The notes beneath the pieces were generated by a model. It saw nothing but the letters and a program-made list of their open reading frames with translations, had not been told where the DNA came from and did not search any database. Below, one piece after another: positions 7,649-14,605 of a DNA stretch of 16,449 bases. The stretch spans positions 1 to 16,449 of the forward strand of contig JAZBPJ010000171.1 in the NCBI GenBank assembly GCA_036351575.1. Reading direction: 5' to 3'. A program made the translations under genes and the position numbers. Every line of letters starts with the position of its first letter. The first letter of the stretch is position 1. This DNA comes from JABDPF01 sp036351575 (lineage in GTDB: Bacteria; Pseudomonadota; Gammaproteobacteria; Xanthomonadales; SZUA-36).

Positions 7649-7888
7649 ATGCGGGTAAAAGTACGCTACTTCGCCGCGTTCCGGGATGACACCGGCTGTT
7701 CCGAGGAATTCGTGGACAGCGCGGGAAGCACCACCGGCGAAGTCTTCGAGCAATGCCGTTCCCGCCACCAGGGCCTGCATCGGCACCAGGCGTCGATGGT
7801 TGCCGTCAACGACGAGATGGCGCAATGGGATACGCCGCTCGCGGACGGAGACGAGGTGCTTTTCTTTCCGCCGGTCGCCGGCGGATGA
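7649..7888 (+). CDS. moaD: molybdopterin synthase small subunit MoaD
   Basis: A 79-residue ubiquitin-fold sulfur carrier. It begins with the family's typical VKVRYFAAFRDDTG strand, has VAVNDEMAQWDTPLADGDEV in the middle, and ends FFPPVAGG. The terminal Gly-Gly is adenylated by MoeB and converted to a thiocarboxylate. That sulfur is then donated to cyclic pyranopterin within the MoaD-MoaE heterotetramer. Start ATG 7649 follows the moaA stop by 4 bases, with a GGGGGGA purine run (7635-7641) as ribosome binding site. Its TGA overlaps the ATG of moaE (ATGA, 7885-7888). moeB and moeA are not in this window. Confidence 0.95.
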   Translation: MRVKVRYFAAFRDDTGCSEEFVDSAGSTTGEVFEQCRSRHQGLHRHQASMVAVNDEMAQWDTPLADGDEVLFFPPVAGG

Positions 7889-8328
7889 ACCGTTTCACCG
7901 TCACCCACGACACCATCGCGCTCGATGCCTTTAGACGCGGCATGGATGACCCCTCCTGCGGCGCATACGTGCAGTTCGAGGGCCGCGTCAGGAACCACAA
8001 CGAGGGCCAGCCCGTGCTGCGCCTGGAATACGAGATCTACGAACCCCTGGCCGTCAAGGAGGGCGAACGCATCCTGGACGAGGCGCTGGCGCGCTACGGC
8101 GTCGAAAAGGCCGCGGCGGAGCATCGCGGCGGGTTGATGGGTCTTGAAGAAGTCGCGGTCGTCGTGGGCGTGTCAGCCGCGCATCGCGACGAGGCTTTCG
8201 CAGCCTGCCGCTATATCATCGATGAACTGAAGATCCGGCTCCCCATCTGGAAAAAAGAACACTACGCCAGCGGCGAAGCCCGCTGGGTCAACTGCCAGCG
8301 CTGCGCTTCGGCGCATGACCAGGGCTAG
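7885..8328 (+). CDS. moaE: molybdopterin synthase catalytic subunit MoaE
   Basis: MoaE, 147 residues, converts cyclic pyranopterin monophosphate to molybdopterin using two sulfurs from MoaD thiocarboxylate. Visible landmarks are GAYVQFEGRVRNHNEG (residues 26-41, with R36, N37 and H38), the LEYEIYEPLA strand, and RLPIWKKEHYASG, where K123 corresponds by position to the active-site lysine of the family (PxWKxE). It ends WVNCQRCASAHDQG. The start ATG overlaps the moaD stop by ATGA, so the subunits are translationally coupled. The final 41 bases are antisense to the tail of moaC on the other strand. Identification is secure. Confidence 0.96.
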   Translation: MNRFTVTHDTIALDAFRRGMDDPSCGAYVQFEGRVRNHNEGQPVLRLEYEIYEPLAVKEGERILDEALARYGVEKAAAEHRGGLMGLEEVAVVVGVSAAHRDEAFAACRYIIDELKIRLPIWKKEHYASGEARWVNCQRCASAHDQG

Positions 8329-8851
8329 AACCCTCAAACTCGACGCCCATTTCGGCGAGAATCGTACCGACCTCCGGAGGCATTCCATCGGGATGCATCC
8401 AGTCCCCGCGTTTGCCGCCGGACTTGAAGATCAGCTTTACATCCCCGACTTTCAACGCCGGGTTTACCGGTTTGACGAGATCCCAGATCGTCAGCAGGGC
8501 GATCGAAAGCCCGGTCAATGCTTCCATCTCCACGCCGGTTTTATCGGAGATGCTGGCCGCGCAGAATACGTCGACCGCTGCTTCCTCGTGCCTCGGGACG
8601 GAACGCACGATAACGCGATCCAGTGAAATCGGATGGCAAAGCGGGATCAGCGACGGCGTCTGCTTTGCCGCCAGCGTCCCGGCGATTTCAGCCATGGCCA
8701 GCGGATCGCCCTTGGCCAGCTGGCGCGTCTCGATTTTAGCGAGCGCCTCACGCCCGACGTGAATCCGTCCGCCTGCGACCGCCACGCGGCGCGTGACCGC
8801 CTTGGCGGAAACATCGGCCATCGTCCAGTTACTGTCCATTTTCTGCGCCAT
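8288..8851 (-). CDS. moaC: cyclic pyranopterin monophosphate synthase MoaC with C-terminal extension
   Basis: MoaC completes the first step of molybdenum cofactor synthesis together with MoaA, turning cyclo-dihydro-GTP into cyclic pyranopterin monophosphate. Key segments are MADVSAKAVTRR, SLIPLCHP (H73), DKTGVEMEALTG (103-114), TIWDLVKP with the catalytic pair D124 and K127, and FKSGGKRGD (142-150). Most homologues stop shortly after this last motif; here about 37 residues follow (WMHPDGMPPEVG to KRSAGS), and their 3' part overlaps moaE antisense by 41 bases. For the start, AGGAG lies only one base before ATG 8851, so ATG 8839 (13-base spacing) is also possible. The gene is on the strand opposite moaADE and runs in the same direction as the CheC/CheY pair, 47 bases downstream of it. 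Confidence 0.96.
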   Translation of the reverse strand: MAQKMDSNWTMADVSAKAVTRRVAVAGGRIHVGREALAKIETRQLAKGDPLAMAEIAGTLAAKQTPSLIPLCHPISLDRVIVRSVPRHEEAAVDVFCAASISDKTGVEMEALTGLSIALLTIWDLVKPVNPALKVGDVKLIFKSGGKRGDWMHPDGMPPEVGTILAEMGVEFEGSSPGHAPKRSAGS

Positions 8852-8898
8852 GCTCCTGCCGCTGGGATTTCACACGAAAGTAAAGATAAAGCGAAGGG

Positions 8899-9615
8899 TC
8901 AGCCTGGAGGCATACCCGGTTTTTTCACGGTCCGCGGCACTCCTCTCGCCGTCTGGTGATCCAGGAAAGTCCGCACACCGCTGCTCAGCGGCAGGAAAAC
9001 GAGCCAGCTTTTGAAGTCACTGCCTCCCGGAAAACACTCAATTTCGACACTGAGCGCCACGTCGCCCTCTCGCGCCGCCCTGGACAGGTTCTTGCTGAGC
9101 GTGACCTGGCGGCGATCAAGGGAGGTAAGCCGCGGCATATCCTGGAAAGTCGCGAGCTGAAAATTCTCGTAAAGCGAGACCAGGAGCCCGCCGAACAGTA
9201 CATTGGCCATCTCGGTAAAAGCGTCTTCACAATACTGGCACGTGGTTTCTTCGTCCCGCTCCACGCGGTCCCTGCCCTCGAGCCAGTCCGGTACGAAGCC
9301 GTCTTCAGAGCCCGGACTGCTGTTTCCGAGCACGGCGTTTTCTATGACACGGCCGAATACCTGGAAGTCCGCGTGCCGCTGTACCAGGAGGATGTCACCC
9401 TCGACATCGCCGTGGACATTGCTTTCCACCAGCGTCAGCGGATCACTGCCAAGACCCGTTCGGTCGTGGAACTCGTCCGGCCTGCAGGCGATGACTTTCA
9501 AAGCTACATCCTCCGGCGCTATGCCGGCGATCATCTGCAGCGCGGACTTCAGCTTTTCGGACCCCCTGGAAAAAGCCTGTCGCAGCAGTTCGAGTTGAAG
9601 GCGGCTGACGCTCAT
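8899..9615 (-). CDS. CheC/CheX-family CheY-P phosphatase-like protein
   Basis: A 238-residue cytoplasmic protein that I assign to the CheC/CheX/FliY phosphatase family from one clear signature. D131, E135, N138 and P161 match the published active-site pattern (D/S)xxxExxN(x22)P exactly (EDAFTEMANV ... QDMP). E and N of this pattern position water to dephosphorylate CheY-P. The N-terminal pseudo-repeat (FSRGSEKLKSALQMIAG, about 15-31) lacks E and N, so only one active site remains, as in CheX. Two cysteines (C126, C129) sit just before the site. The start is chosen as ATG 9615, 11 bases after the receiver gene's stop; TTG 9630, overlapping that stop, would add five residues. The gene follows a CheY-like receiver in a probable operon, so that receiver is the likely substrate. 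No motor or chemoreceptor genes are visible. Confidence 0.8.
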   Translation of the reverse strand: MSVSRLQLELLRQAFSRGSEKLKSALQMIAGIAPEDVALKVIACRPDEFHDRTGLGSDPLTLVESNVHGDVEGDILLVQRHADFQVFGRVIENAVLGNSSPGSEDGFVPDWLEGRDRVERDEETTCQYCEDAFTEMANVLFGGLLVSLYENFQLATFQDMPRLTSLDRRQVTLSKNLSRAAREGDVALSVEIECFPGGSDFKSWLVFLPLSSGVRTFLDHQTARGVPRTVKKPGMPPG

Positions 9616-9626
9616 CACAGACCCGG

Positions 9627-10013
9627 TCAATGAGACCAGCCTCCCGTATCGTGGTCACGGAGGCAGTGGTCAATGACCTCGTACAGCTGTTCGGGCCGGA
9701 ACGGTTTTACCAGGTAGCCCGAGGCCCCCTTTTCGCGCGATTCTTCCTCGGCGGGCCCGCGCCCCAGTGCAGTAACCATGATGACGTTCGCGTCACGGTC
9801 GATAGCCCGAATGTCCTGCAGGCAACTCAGTCCGTCTCCGCCCGGCATCTGGATGTCCAGGGTGACCAGATCAGGACGAATTCTTTTGTACATATCCAGG
9901 CCTTCACGGCCGCTGTAGGCAATCCCCACGACTTCATGCCCGGCTTTCTCCAGCATCGCCTGGAGAATCCTGCACATGATCTGTGCGTCGTCGACCACGA
10001 GGATTCTGGCCAT
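9627..10013 (-). CDS. single-domain CheY-like response regulator
   Basis: A stand-alone receiver of 128 residues with no output domain. The phosphorylation site is intact: D8 and D9 (ILVVDDAQ), acceptor D53 (VTLDIQMPGGDG), T81 (MVTALG) and K103 (YLVKPF). Start ATG 10013 is fixed by a strong GGGGAGG Shine-Dalgarno (10020-10026) 6 bases upstream; the GTG at 10019 is too close to it. The receiver should work by binding a partner protein. The CheC-like phosphatase encoded 11 bases downstream is the obvious candidate for resetting it. The cognate kinase is not in this window. It is divergent from a glycine-zipper membrane protein, with 254 bases between them. Confidence 0.94.
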   Translation of the reverse strand: MARILVVDDAQIMCRILQAMLEKAGHEVVGIAYSGREGLDMYKRIRPDLVTLDIQMPGGDGLSCLQDIRAIDRDANVIMVTALGRGPAEEESREKGASGYLVKPFRPEQLYEVIDHCLRDHDTGGWSH

Positions 10014-10019
10014 ATTCAC

Positions 10020-10026
10020 CTCCCCT
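10020..10026 (-). promoter_or_regulatory. ribosome binding site of the CheY-like gene
   Basis: Reading the minus strand, GGGGAGG stands 6 bases before ATG 10013. It decides the start between that ATG and the GTG two codons earlier. Confidence 0.8.
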
Positions 10027-10073
10027 GAAAGATGCAGCGTACTGCTTCAGACTCAGAATGACACGGTCCGATA

Positions 10074-10112
10074 ACTATACATCAGCCCTTGTCCGAATCC
10101 GTAATTTTACGG
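10074..10112 (-). promoter_or_regulatory. possible promoter and inverted-repeat operator before the CheY-like gene
   Basis: On the minus strand a TATAGT -10-like hexamer occupies 10074-10079. Where its -35 would fall lies the inverted repeat CCGTAA-TT-TTACGG (10099-10112). GTCCG occurs three times in direct orientation nearby (10066, 10091, 10130) and once inverted as CGGAC (10110-10114). This could be a regulator site controlling one or both divergent genes. The -35 itself is poor, so this is a suggestion only. Confidence 0.3.
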
Positions 10113-10267
10113 ACCAAATCAGCAACAGAGTCCGGATGAGATCGGCGTGCATCTCCACCATCGGCTTGATTTCGCTACTGCATTGCAAGTAATTTGAATA
10201 ATGAGTTCAAGCGCACTATCGACTCAACTGGAATCCCGGTCTTCAATTCAAAAACGAGGAAAAATTC

Positions 10268-10711
10268 ATGATGTTAATTGGAGCTCTTTTCGGTGCTGTG
10301 ATCGGCGCCGCTATCGGAAGTCTTATTGGCGCTCTTTTCCTGATGCTGGCGACGAAATGGGTCGTGGGCACCAGCCTGGGATACGGCAAGGCCTACGGGC
10401 TCGTTTTCGTCGTCTATATCGTCTCGGGATTGATTGCGGCTATTCTGCTCGTCATGTCCGGAACAACAGACCCGGCCGCCGTGCAGACCTTCAACCTCAG
10501 CAACGGGCTGGGCTGGCTGGCCGGTCTGCTGTTCGGCGGCTACTGGTACGGCAGCCACATCAGTGACGCCAATGGCGGGGATATCGGTTTTGGCAAGGGC
10601 ATCCTTATTGCGCTGGCCATCATCGTCATCAGCATCGCGATCACCGTCGTGCTGGGCCTGCTGCTCGGCGGCACCGCGGCCGTGATGGGTGCCGCGGGCG
10701 CCGGCGGCTGA
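10268..10711 (+). CDS. small glycine-zipper integral membrane protein
   Basis: A 147-residue membrane protein of no family I can name. Four hydrophobic segments are visible at about residues 3-28, 44-64, 82-94 (weaker) and 110-137. The first contains an exact glycine zipper, with G5, G9, G13, G17 and G21 each four residues apart. Such a face packs helices tightly and drives oligomerisation in other proteins. The loop DANGGDIGFGKG and the C-terminus AAGAGG are also glycine-rich. There is no cleavable signal peptide and no catalytic motif. ATG 10268 is supported by GAGGA (10256-10260) with 7-base spacing; ATG 10271 is adjacent. It is divergent from the CheY-like gene and followed by a strong terminator, so it is probably a single-gene transcript. 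Function is unknown. Confidence 0.82.
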   Translation: MMLIGALFGAVIGAAIGSLIGALFLMLATKWVVGTSLGYGKAYGLVFVVYIVSGLIAAILLVMSGTTDPAAVQTFNLSNGLGWLAGLLFGGYWYGSHISDANGGDIGFGKGILIALAIIVISIAITVVLGLLLGGTAAVMGAAGAGG

Positions 10712-10742
10712 ACCTCTGCGTCGCAAACAGCAGCAAGCGGAC

Positions 10743-10764
10743 CGGGGCCGAAAAACCGGCCCCG
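10743..10764 (+). terminator. GC-rich hairpin after the glycine-zipper gene
   Basis: CGGGGCCG, a loop AAAAAC, then CGGCCCCG form a perfect 8-bp stem 32 bases after the stop. No T-run follows, so on its own it would stall rather than terminate. It may protect the 3' end or assist the terminator just downstream. Confidence 0.5.
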
Positions 10765-10774
10765 CAACGAAACA

Positions 10775-10813
10775 GGGCCGGGTTCCGCAGCAGCGGCGCC
10801 CGGCCCGATTTTT
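10775..10813 (+). terminator. intrinsic terminator of the glycine-zipper gene
   Basis: GGGCCGGG (10775-10782) pairs with CCCGGCCC (10799-10806). Inside it CCGC (10785-10788) pairs with GCGG (10793-10796) around an AGCA loop, giving a long stem with one 2x2 internal mismatch. TTTTT follows at 10809-10813. This is a good rho-independent terminator on the plus strand, between two convergent genes. Confidence 0.82.
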
Positions 10814-10890
10814 CTCAAGCCCCGGGGAAAAAGCCTTCTCTCGATTGCCGAATCCGCGAGACATGGCGTCCTGCCTCTTGGCAAAGCGCG

Positions 10891-12498
10891 TCAGAACCAG
10901 GCGAGCGTTGAAGATTCAACCTCGTAAAGGGCAAGGTCCTGCAAGCGCCGCGCATCCTCGACCGGCACGTAAGGAAGGTTCAGGCTGTGCGAAGCCAGGT
11001 GGATTTTCAGATGCGCGAAACCCGCCCTTCTCTGCCAGGGCGTCTGCCGGAAATCGATCCGCTGGATCTTGTACAGCGGAAAAACGGTGACGGTGCTGCC
11101 GATAAAACCCGTACGCACGAAACCATACGCGCCAACCACGCCGTAAGCGATGCGCTTCCACAGCTGGACGAAAATGGGGTACAGCGCAGCCGCCATTAAA
11201 GGGACCGGCAACAGAAACAAGGGGCTGACCAGGATGGCCGGGGTCATCAGGACCAGGGTCGCCGGCAGTGTAAAGCCGGCAATGCCCAGGCGGACGAAAC
11301 GGCGCCGGTTTACCCGTGACCACTTCACGTCGCCTGCCTGCAGGTCCGGCAGAAATTCGGCGCTGAGGGAGTCCGCCTGTGAAGGCAGCAGGGAAGGGAC
11401 CACGAACATCGTTTTCAGAATTCCGGACAGTTCACCGCTTTCAAGACCCGTGCCGGCACTGGCCTGCCGAAGCTGCAGGTTGATGCGCCCGAGCAGCCGG
11501 CCCATCGCGTTCTGTCTCCAGACGACGGCCTGTATCTTCTGCTGCTTGACAGAACCCTGGTGGCGGGTGAGCAGCCCGGATTCATAGCGGTAGTTGCTCC
11601 CATCCACCGTCAGCCGGTAATCGTGGTAACGAAAGAATGCACCCAGGACGGACAGGAGCGGCAGTATCACCACGACAGACAGAAAAATCGCCAACCCCCA
11701 CAGAAAAAGCCCCAGGAAATCGCCGGCCATCACCATCGAGGAGACGGCGCCGGACAGTCCCAGCCGGTCACTCAACGTACCGAGGGTTTTCTCGGCGTAG
11801 TCTCCGGCGCCAAAAAAGGCGCCGAACGCAATGGCGATCCACAGCAGAAAATTGGTCGTCAGTCCATATAAAGCCACGTCGCGATTGTCCAGTTCGAGCA
11901 GCAGGCGTTCCGTGCCTTGCGGAATCGAATCCTGGCCGACCGGGCCGGCCACTTGCGCACCGCCCTGTTCCATGTCCGATTCGTTACTGCCCCTCGGGCC
12001 GGCCGGGTTCCGCCTGTCGAGAATCGCATTGCGATATTCCCTTGCCAGCGCGACGGGAATGCCCGCGATATCGATTTCCTTCCCCTGGCTGCCCGCGGTA
12101 TCGATGCCCATGACCGACAGGCCGAAGGGACGCATGTAGAACAATTCCTTGATGTTGATGTTCTGAACGCGGTCGAAATCGATATTCAGCTCTTCCCGGT
12201 GCAGGATGCCGCGCCTGACGACCACGCGATCCGCGCAGATGCGGTAACGAAACCTGAGATAGCTCAGCAAGGCAATGACGGCCAGCAGGATCAGCAAAAC
12301 AACGACAGCGGCAACAGCCCAGGACAGCCGGAATTTCTCCGATGATGCCGCGCTGGCAAACAGCACGATCAGGCCGGGCAGGCCCTGGACCACGAATTGC
12401 CGAACGAAACGGAACAGGTAAAAAACCAGGGATACCGGCGAGACCCGGTGCCAGTCTTCGGCGCAAGCAGCCTGTTTTTTCAGGCCGGAATCACTCAC
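10891..12498 (-). CDS. YdbT-like membrane protein with three bacterial PH domains
   Basis: A 535-residue inner-membrane protein of the YdbT type (bPH2, formerly DUF304). Hydrophobic segments near residues 22-48, 57-80, 207-230, 258-288 and 405-445 alternate with three PH-like cores. Each core has the pattern R.G....R......RIQ/VQ followed by an RxxG strand: VVRRGILHREELNIDFDRVQ (about 92-111), YESGLLTRHQGSVKQQKIQ (middle copy) and VRTGFIGSTVTVFPLYKIQ (last copy). E. coli YdbT is near 490 residues; the extra length here is mostly a polar linker at about 160-205. Biochemical function in the family is poorly known; homologues have been linked to bacteriocin resistance in Bacillus. The start is GTG 12498, overlapping the YdbS-like stop by 8 bases with no distinct Shine-Dalgarno, so translation is probably coupled. 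Its 3' end faces the glycine-zipper gene. Confidence 0.88.
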   Translation of the reverse strand: MSDSGLKKQAACAEDWHRVSPVSLVFYLFRFVRQFVVQGLPGLIVLFASAASSEKFRLSWAVAAVVVLLILLAVIALLSYLRFRYRICADRVVVRRGILHREELNIDFDRVQNINIKELFYMRPFGLSVMGIDTAGSQGKEIDIAGIPVALAREYRNAILDRRNPAGPRGSNESDMEQGGAQVAGPVGQDSIPQGTERLLLELDNRDVALYGLTTNFLLWIAIAFGAFFGAGDYAEKTLGTLSDRLGLSGAVSSMVMAGDFLGLFLWGLAIFLSVVVILPLLSVLGAFFRYHDYRLTVDGSNYRYESGLLTRHQGSVKQQKIQAVVWRQNAMGRLLGRINLQLRQASAGTGLESGELSGILKTMFVVPSLLPSQADSLSAEFLPDLQAGDVKWSRVNRRRFVRLGIAGFTLPATLVLMTPAILVSPLFLLPVPLMAAALYPIFVQLWKRIAYGVVGAYGFVRTGFIGSTVTVFPLYKIQRIDFRQTPWQRRAGFAHLKIHLASHSLNLPYVPVEDARRLQDLALYEVESSTLAWF

Positions 12499-13015
12499 TG
12501 CCGCGGCTGTCGCTGTTTTTCAGGATGTGGTCGCGCAGCGCCCTGGCCTGCGGGGCTTCCAATCCGGTAATCTTGAGATCGACGCTGGATCCGCCGGCCG
12601 TGTAGAACTTCAGCGTGGCAAGACCGAAGCGGCGCTGCAGCGGGCCGGAAGTAACCTCGGCGTGCTGTACCCGGGTAAACGGCAGGATGATGGTCTTGCG
12701 CCATACCAGGCCGGAACGGTAGGCCACGTCGTGCTCACGCAGTGCCCAGCCCCTGGCCTTTGCCTGGTGGTAAAGCAGAAAACCAAGGCCGATCATGAAC
12801 AGCCCGATGACAGAAGCCCCGGTGCGCAGGGCCAGCTTCAGGGGGAGCGGCGAAAGCGGCAGCAGCCAGGTGATGACACCGGCAACCAGCAGGGGAACTG
12901 CGAACAAAGCCCATTGCGACATCACTTCCCGGACATACGGCGGCGCCATGGCCTGCATTCGAATGGACTGCGCTCGCGGCAGAGTCTCGCTGTCTACTTG
13001 CTGATTGATGAACAC
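12491..13015 (-). CDS. YdbS-like PH-domain membrane protein
   Basis: A 174-residue partner of the YdbT-like protein. Two transmembrane helices (about residues 33-52 and 64-82) precede one bacterial PH domain. Its core, VAYRSGLVWRKTIILPFTRV, is followed by QHAEVTSGPLQRRFGLATLKF and then the strand YTAGGSSVDLKI. The PH domain should face the cytoplasm. Start GTG 13015 is supported by GAGGAG five bases upstream on the minus strand. Its stop overlaps the next gene by GTGAGTGA, the usual ydbS-ydbT arrangement, which implies a complex. It follows the DUF4870 gene after 106 bases with no terminator visible, so the three may be one transcript. Confidence 0.9.
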   Translation of the reverse strand: MFINQQVDSETLPRAQSIRMQAMAPPYVREVMSQWALFAVPLLVAGVITWLLPLSPLPLKLALRTGASVIGLFMIGLGFLLYHQAKARGWALREHDVAYRSGLVWRKTIILPFTRVQHAEVTSGPLQRRFGLATLKFYTAGGSSVDLKITGLEAPQARALRDHILKNSDSRGSE

Positions 13016-13121
13016 CGCGGCTCCTCTGCTTGCCTCTTAACCGGAACCGAGCATAGATCATCCGGTGGCACCGGGACACCTCCCATTGGTCCCGGTTGCG
13101 ACGGGTCAGGCCGACCGCGAT

Positions 13122-13547
13122 CTACTTGAAGATCTTGACGATCGTACCGGGGTATTCCCACAACTCGCCATCGTTGGCCTTGACTCCACCGACCAAGGCA
13201 AAAATGATGGTGGCGATGCCCAGCGCAATAAAACCGAGGATGCCTACAAACACGAAGGTCAGGATAAAGCAGATCAGGCCGTAAACCAGCGATGTCGCGA
13301 TCCAGTTCAGAACCACGTGCGCGTGCGGAACGATGCCCGGCAGTTCGTCTTTCTTGATCTGCCAGAGCAGGACGGGAACGATCAGTCCGGCCAGCGGCAC
13401 CGCCCACCCGCAGAGGATCGAAAAGTGGATGAACATGGCCCACATGTTCGTTTCCCGGTCACCACTGCCTGGTGAACCGGTATTTGCAGGCTGCTGCTGA
13501 TTTTCACCCGTTGACTGATCATTGGGTCCAGGTCCGATTTCACTCAT
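13122..13547 (-). CDS. DUF4870 (Tic20-like) small membrane protein
   Basis: A 141-residue membrane protein. A polar, Gln/Pro-rich N-terminus (about residues 1-30) leads into MWAMFIHFSILCGWAVPLAG, then IVPVLLWQIKKDELPGI, HAHVVLNWIATSLVYGLICF and a last pair of hydrophobic stretches ending near GGVKANDGELWEYPG. The WxIKKDExP turn and the following (H/E)xxxxLNxxI helix are the marks of the DUF4870 family. No enzymatic role is known. Start ATG 13547 has GAGGG at 13556-13560 with 8-base spacing; the GTG at 13562 lies within two bases of that site and is unlikely. It is followed by the PH-domain pair in the same direction and preceded by a TATAAT element. Confidence 0.87.
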   Translation of the reverse strand: MSEIGPGPNDQSTGENQQQPANTGSPGSGDRETNMWAMFIHFSILCGWAVPLAGLIVPVLLWQIKKDELPGIVPHAHVVLNWIATSLVYGLICFILTFVFVGILGFIALGIATIIFALVGGVKANDGELWEYPGTIVKIFK

Positions 13548-13583
13548 TTTCAGTTCCCTCACGCTGATAACCGATTTGACCGG

Positions 13584-13589
13584 ATTATA
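13584..13589 (-). promoter_or_regulatory. -10 element (TATAAT) before the DUF4870-ydbS-ydbT cluster
   Basis: The minus strand reads TATAAT here, 36 bases before ATG 13547. No convincing -35 lies at 16-18 bases; TTGATC is present but 24 bases away. The position and perfect hexamer make it the best promoter candidate for the cluster. Confidence 0.45.
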
Positions 13590-13641
13590 ACCGCAAGTCC
13601 TTTACGGCAGGCCGATCAAGATTCACCCGTTAAGGGTGGTT

Positions 13642-13647
13642 TATACT
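13642..13647 (+). promoter_or_regulatory. possible -10 element (TATACT) for the methyltransferase gene
   Basis: TATACT matches the consensus at five of six positions, 134 bases upstream of ATG 13782, in the 234-base divergent gap. The -35 region is weak, so support is limited. Nothing else recognisable is seen between it and the gene. Confidence 0.3.
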
Positions 13648-13781
13648 CCTTGTCCACATCCCGTCGCTGCACAGCCCCGCCTGATCGGGCTCATATTTGA
13701 GCGGAAGGCGAGCCCATCATTGCAAGTGCATGGTCGGAACCCTGCCGCCTGACGCATTTGGCTGAGGAAGCCGATCGATCG

Positions 13782-14462
13782 ATGAGACACTGGAACACGC
13801 TTGGTGAAGCCCCCATTCCCGGCACCGCACGGTCCCTGACCCTGCACGCGGACAAGGACAATTTCTACATCCGGATCTCGGGGGGCGGTGAGCTCATGAA
13901 CAGCCGCAAGCATGCCTCCGAGGACGCCCTGGGCAGGCTGCCCTGCCAGCGGCTGCGTCGGACGGACAAGGCGCGCGTGCTGATCGGCGGCCTTGGCATG
14001 GGTTTCACGCTGGCCGCCGCGTTGCACGAAGTCGGTTCGAACGCGCAGGTCACGGTCGCCGAACTGATCCCCGAAGTCGTGGAATGGAATCGCGGGCCGC
14101 TGGGCGAGTGCAGCGGCCGACCGCTCGACGACCCCCGTACGCGCGTACACATCGGTGACGTCGCCGAACTGCTGAACGCCGGCAGAACATTTTACGACGT
14201 CATCGCACTGGACGTGGACAACGGCCCGGAAGGGTTTACGAACGCCACGAATGACTGGCTCTACAGCCTGCCCGGCATCACCACCGCCCAGCAGGCCCTC
14301 CGACCCGGCGGCTTGCTGGCGTACTGGTCGGCTGGCCCCGACCGTGTCTTTCCCGGGCTACTCAGAAAATGCGGCCTTGACGTCGAGGAAGTCGTGGTTC
14401 ACGCGCATGGCAACAAGGGCGCGCGGCACTACATCTGGCTGGCCAGCCGGGGCGACCGGTAG
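13782..14462 (+). CDS. spermidine-synthase-like SAM-dependent methyltransferase
   Basis: A 226-residue cytoplasmic Rossmann-fold protein. The SAM-binding loop is VLIGGLGMGFTLAAAL, followed by the acidic end of strand 2 (VAELIPEVVEW) and the strand-4 motif DVIALDVDNGPEGF. This order is that of spermidine synthase-like proteins (COG0421 type). It lacks the classic polyamine-binding motifs I would look for and is shorter than true spermidine synthases (about 280 residues). It may therefore be a methyltransferase or other aminopropyl-type enzyme with an unknown substrate. ATG 13782 is preceded by GAGGAAG (13764-13770) at 11 bases; the TTG at 13758 would sit upstream of that site. It stands alone, divergent from DUF4870 and convergent with the DKLGHF protein; the 143 bases after it show no gene or clear terminator. 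Confidence 0.85.
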   Translation: MRHWNTLGEAPIPGTARSLTLHADKDNFYIRISGGGELMNSRKHASEDALGRLPCQRLRRTDKARVLIGGLGMGFTLAAALHEVGSNAQVTVAELIPEVVEWNRGPLGECSGRPLDDPRTRVHIGDVAELLNAGRTFYDVIALDVDNGPEGFTNATNDWLYSLPGITTAQQALRPGGLLAYWSAGPDRVFPGLLRKCGLDVEEVVVHAHGNKGARHYIWLASRGDR

Positions 14463-14605
14463 GCCGCGGGGCGTCCGCTGGTTATTTGTTCAGTCCATTT
14501 CCAGACGCGCGTGACGATATTCCGCCCGAACCAGGGCGTTCCTTGATGCCAATTTCCCGGGGGTGATGCTGCGCGATCCCCTGCCGAAGTGCAGGCCCCG
14601 AAACC

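Noticed and set aside
8956..9633. 225-codon plus-strand frame opposite the CheC-like gene
   Set aside because: The minus-strand frame contains the full DxxxExxN(x22)P signature and follows the receiver gene; the plus-strand product shows nothing.
12527..13129. 200-codon plus-strand frame opposite the YdbS-like gene
   Set aside because: YdbS has a good ribosome binding site, membrane helices and a PH core; the plus-strand product is low-complexity.
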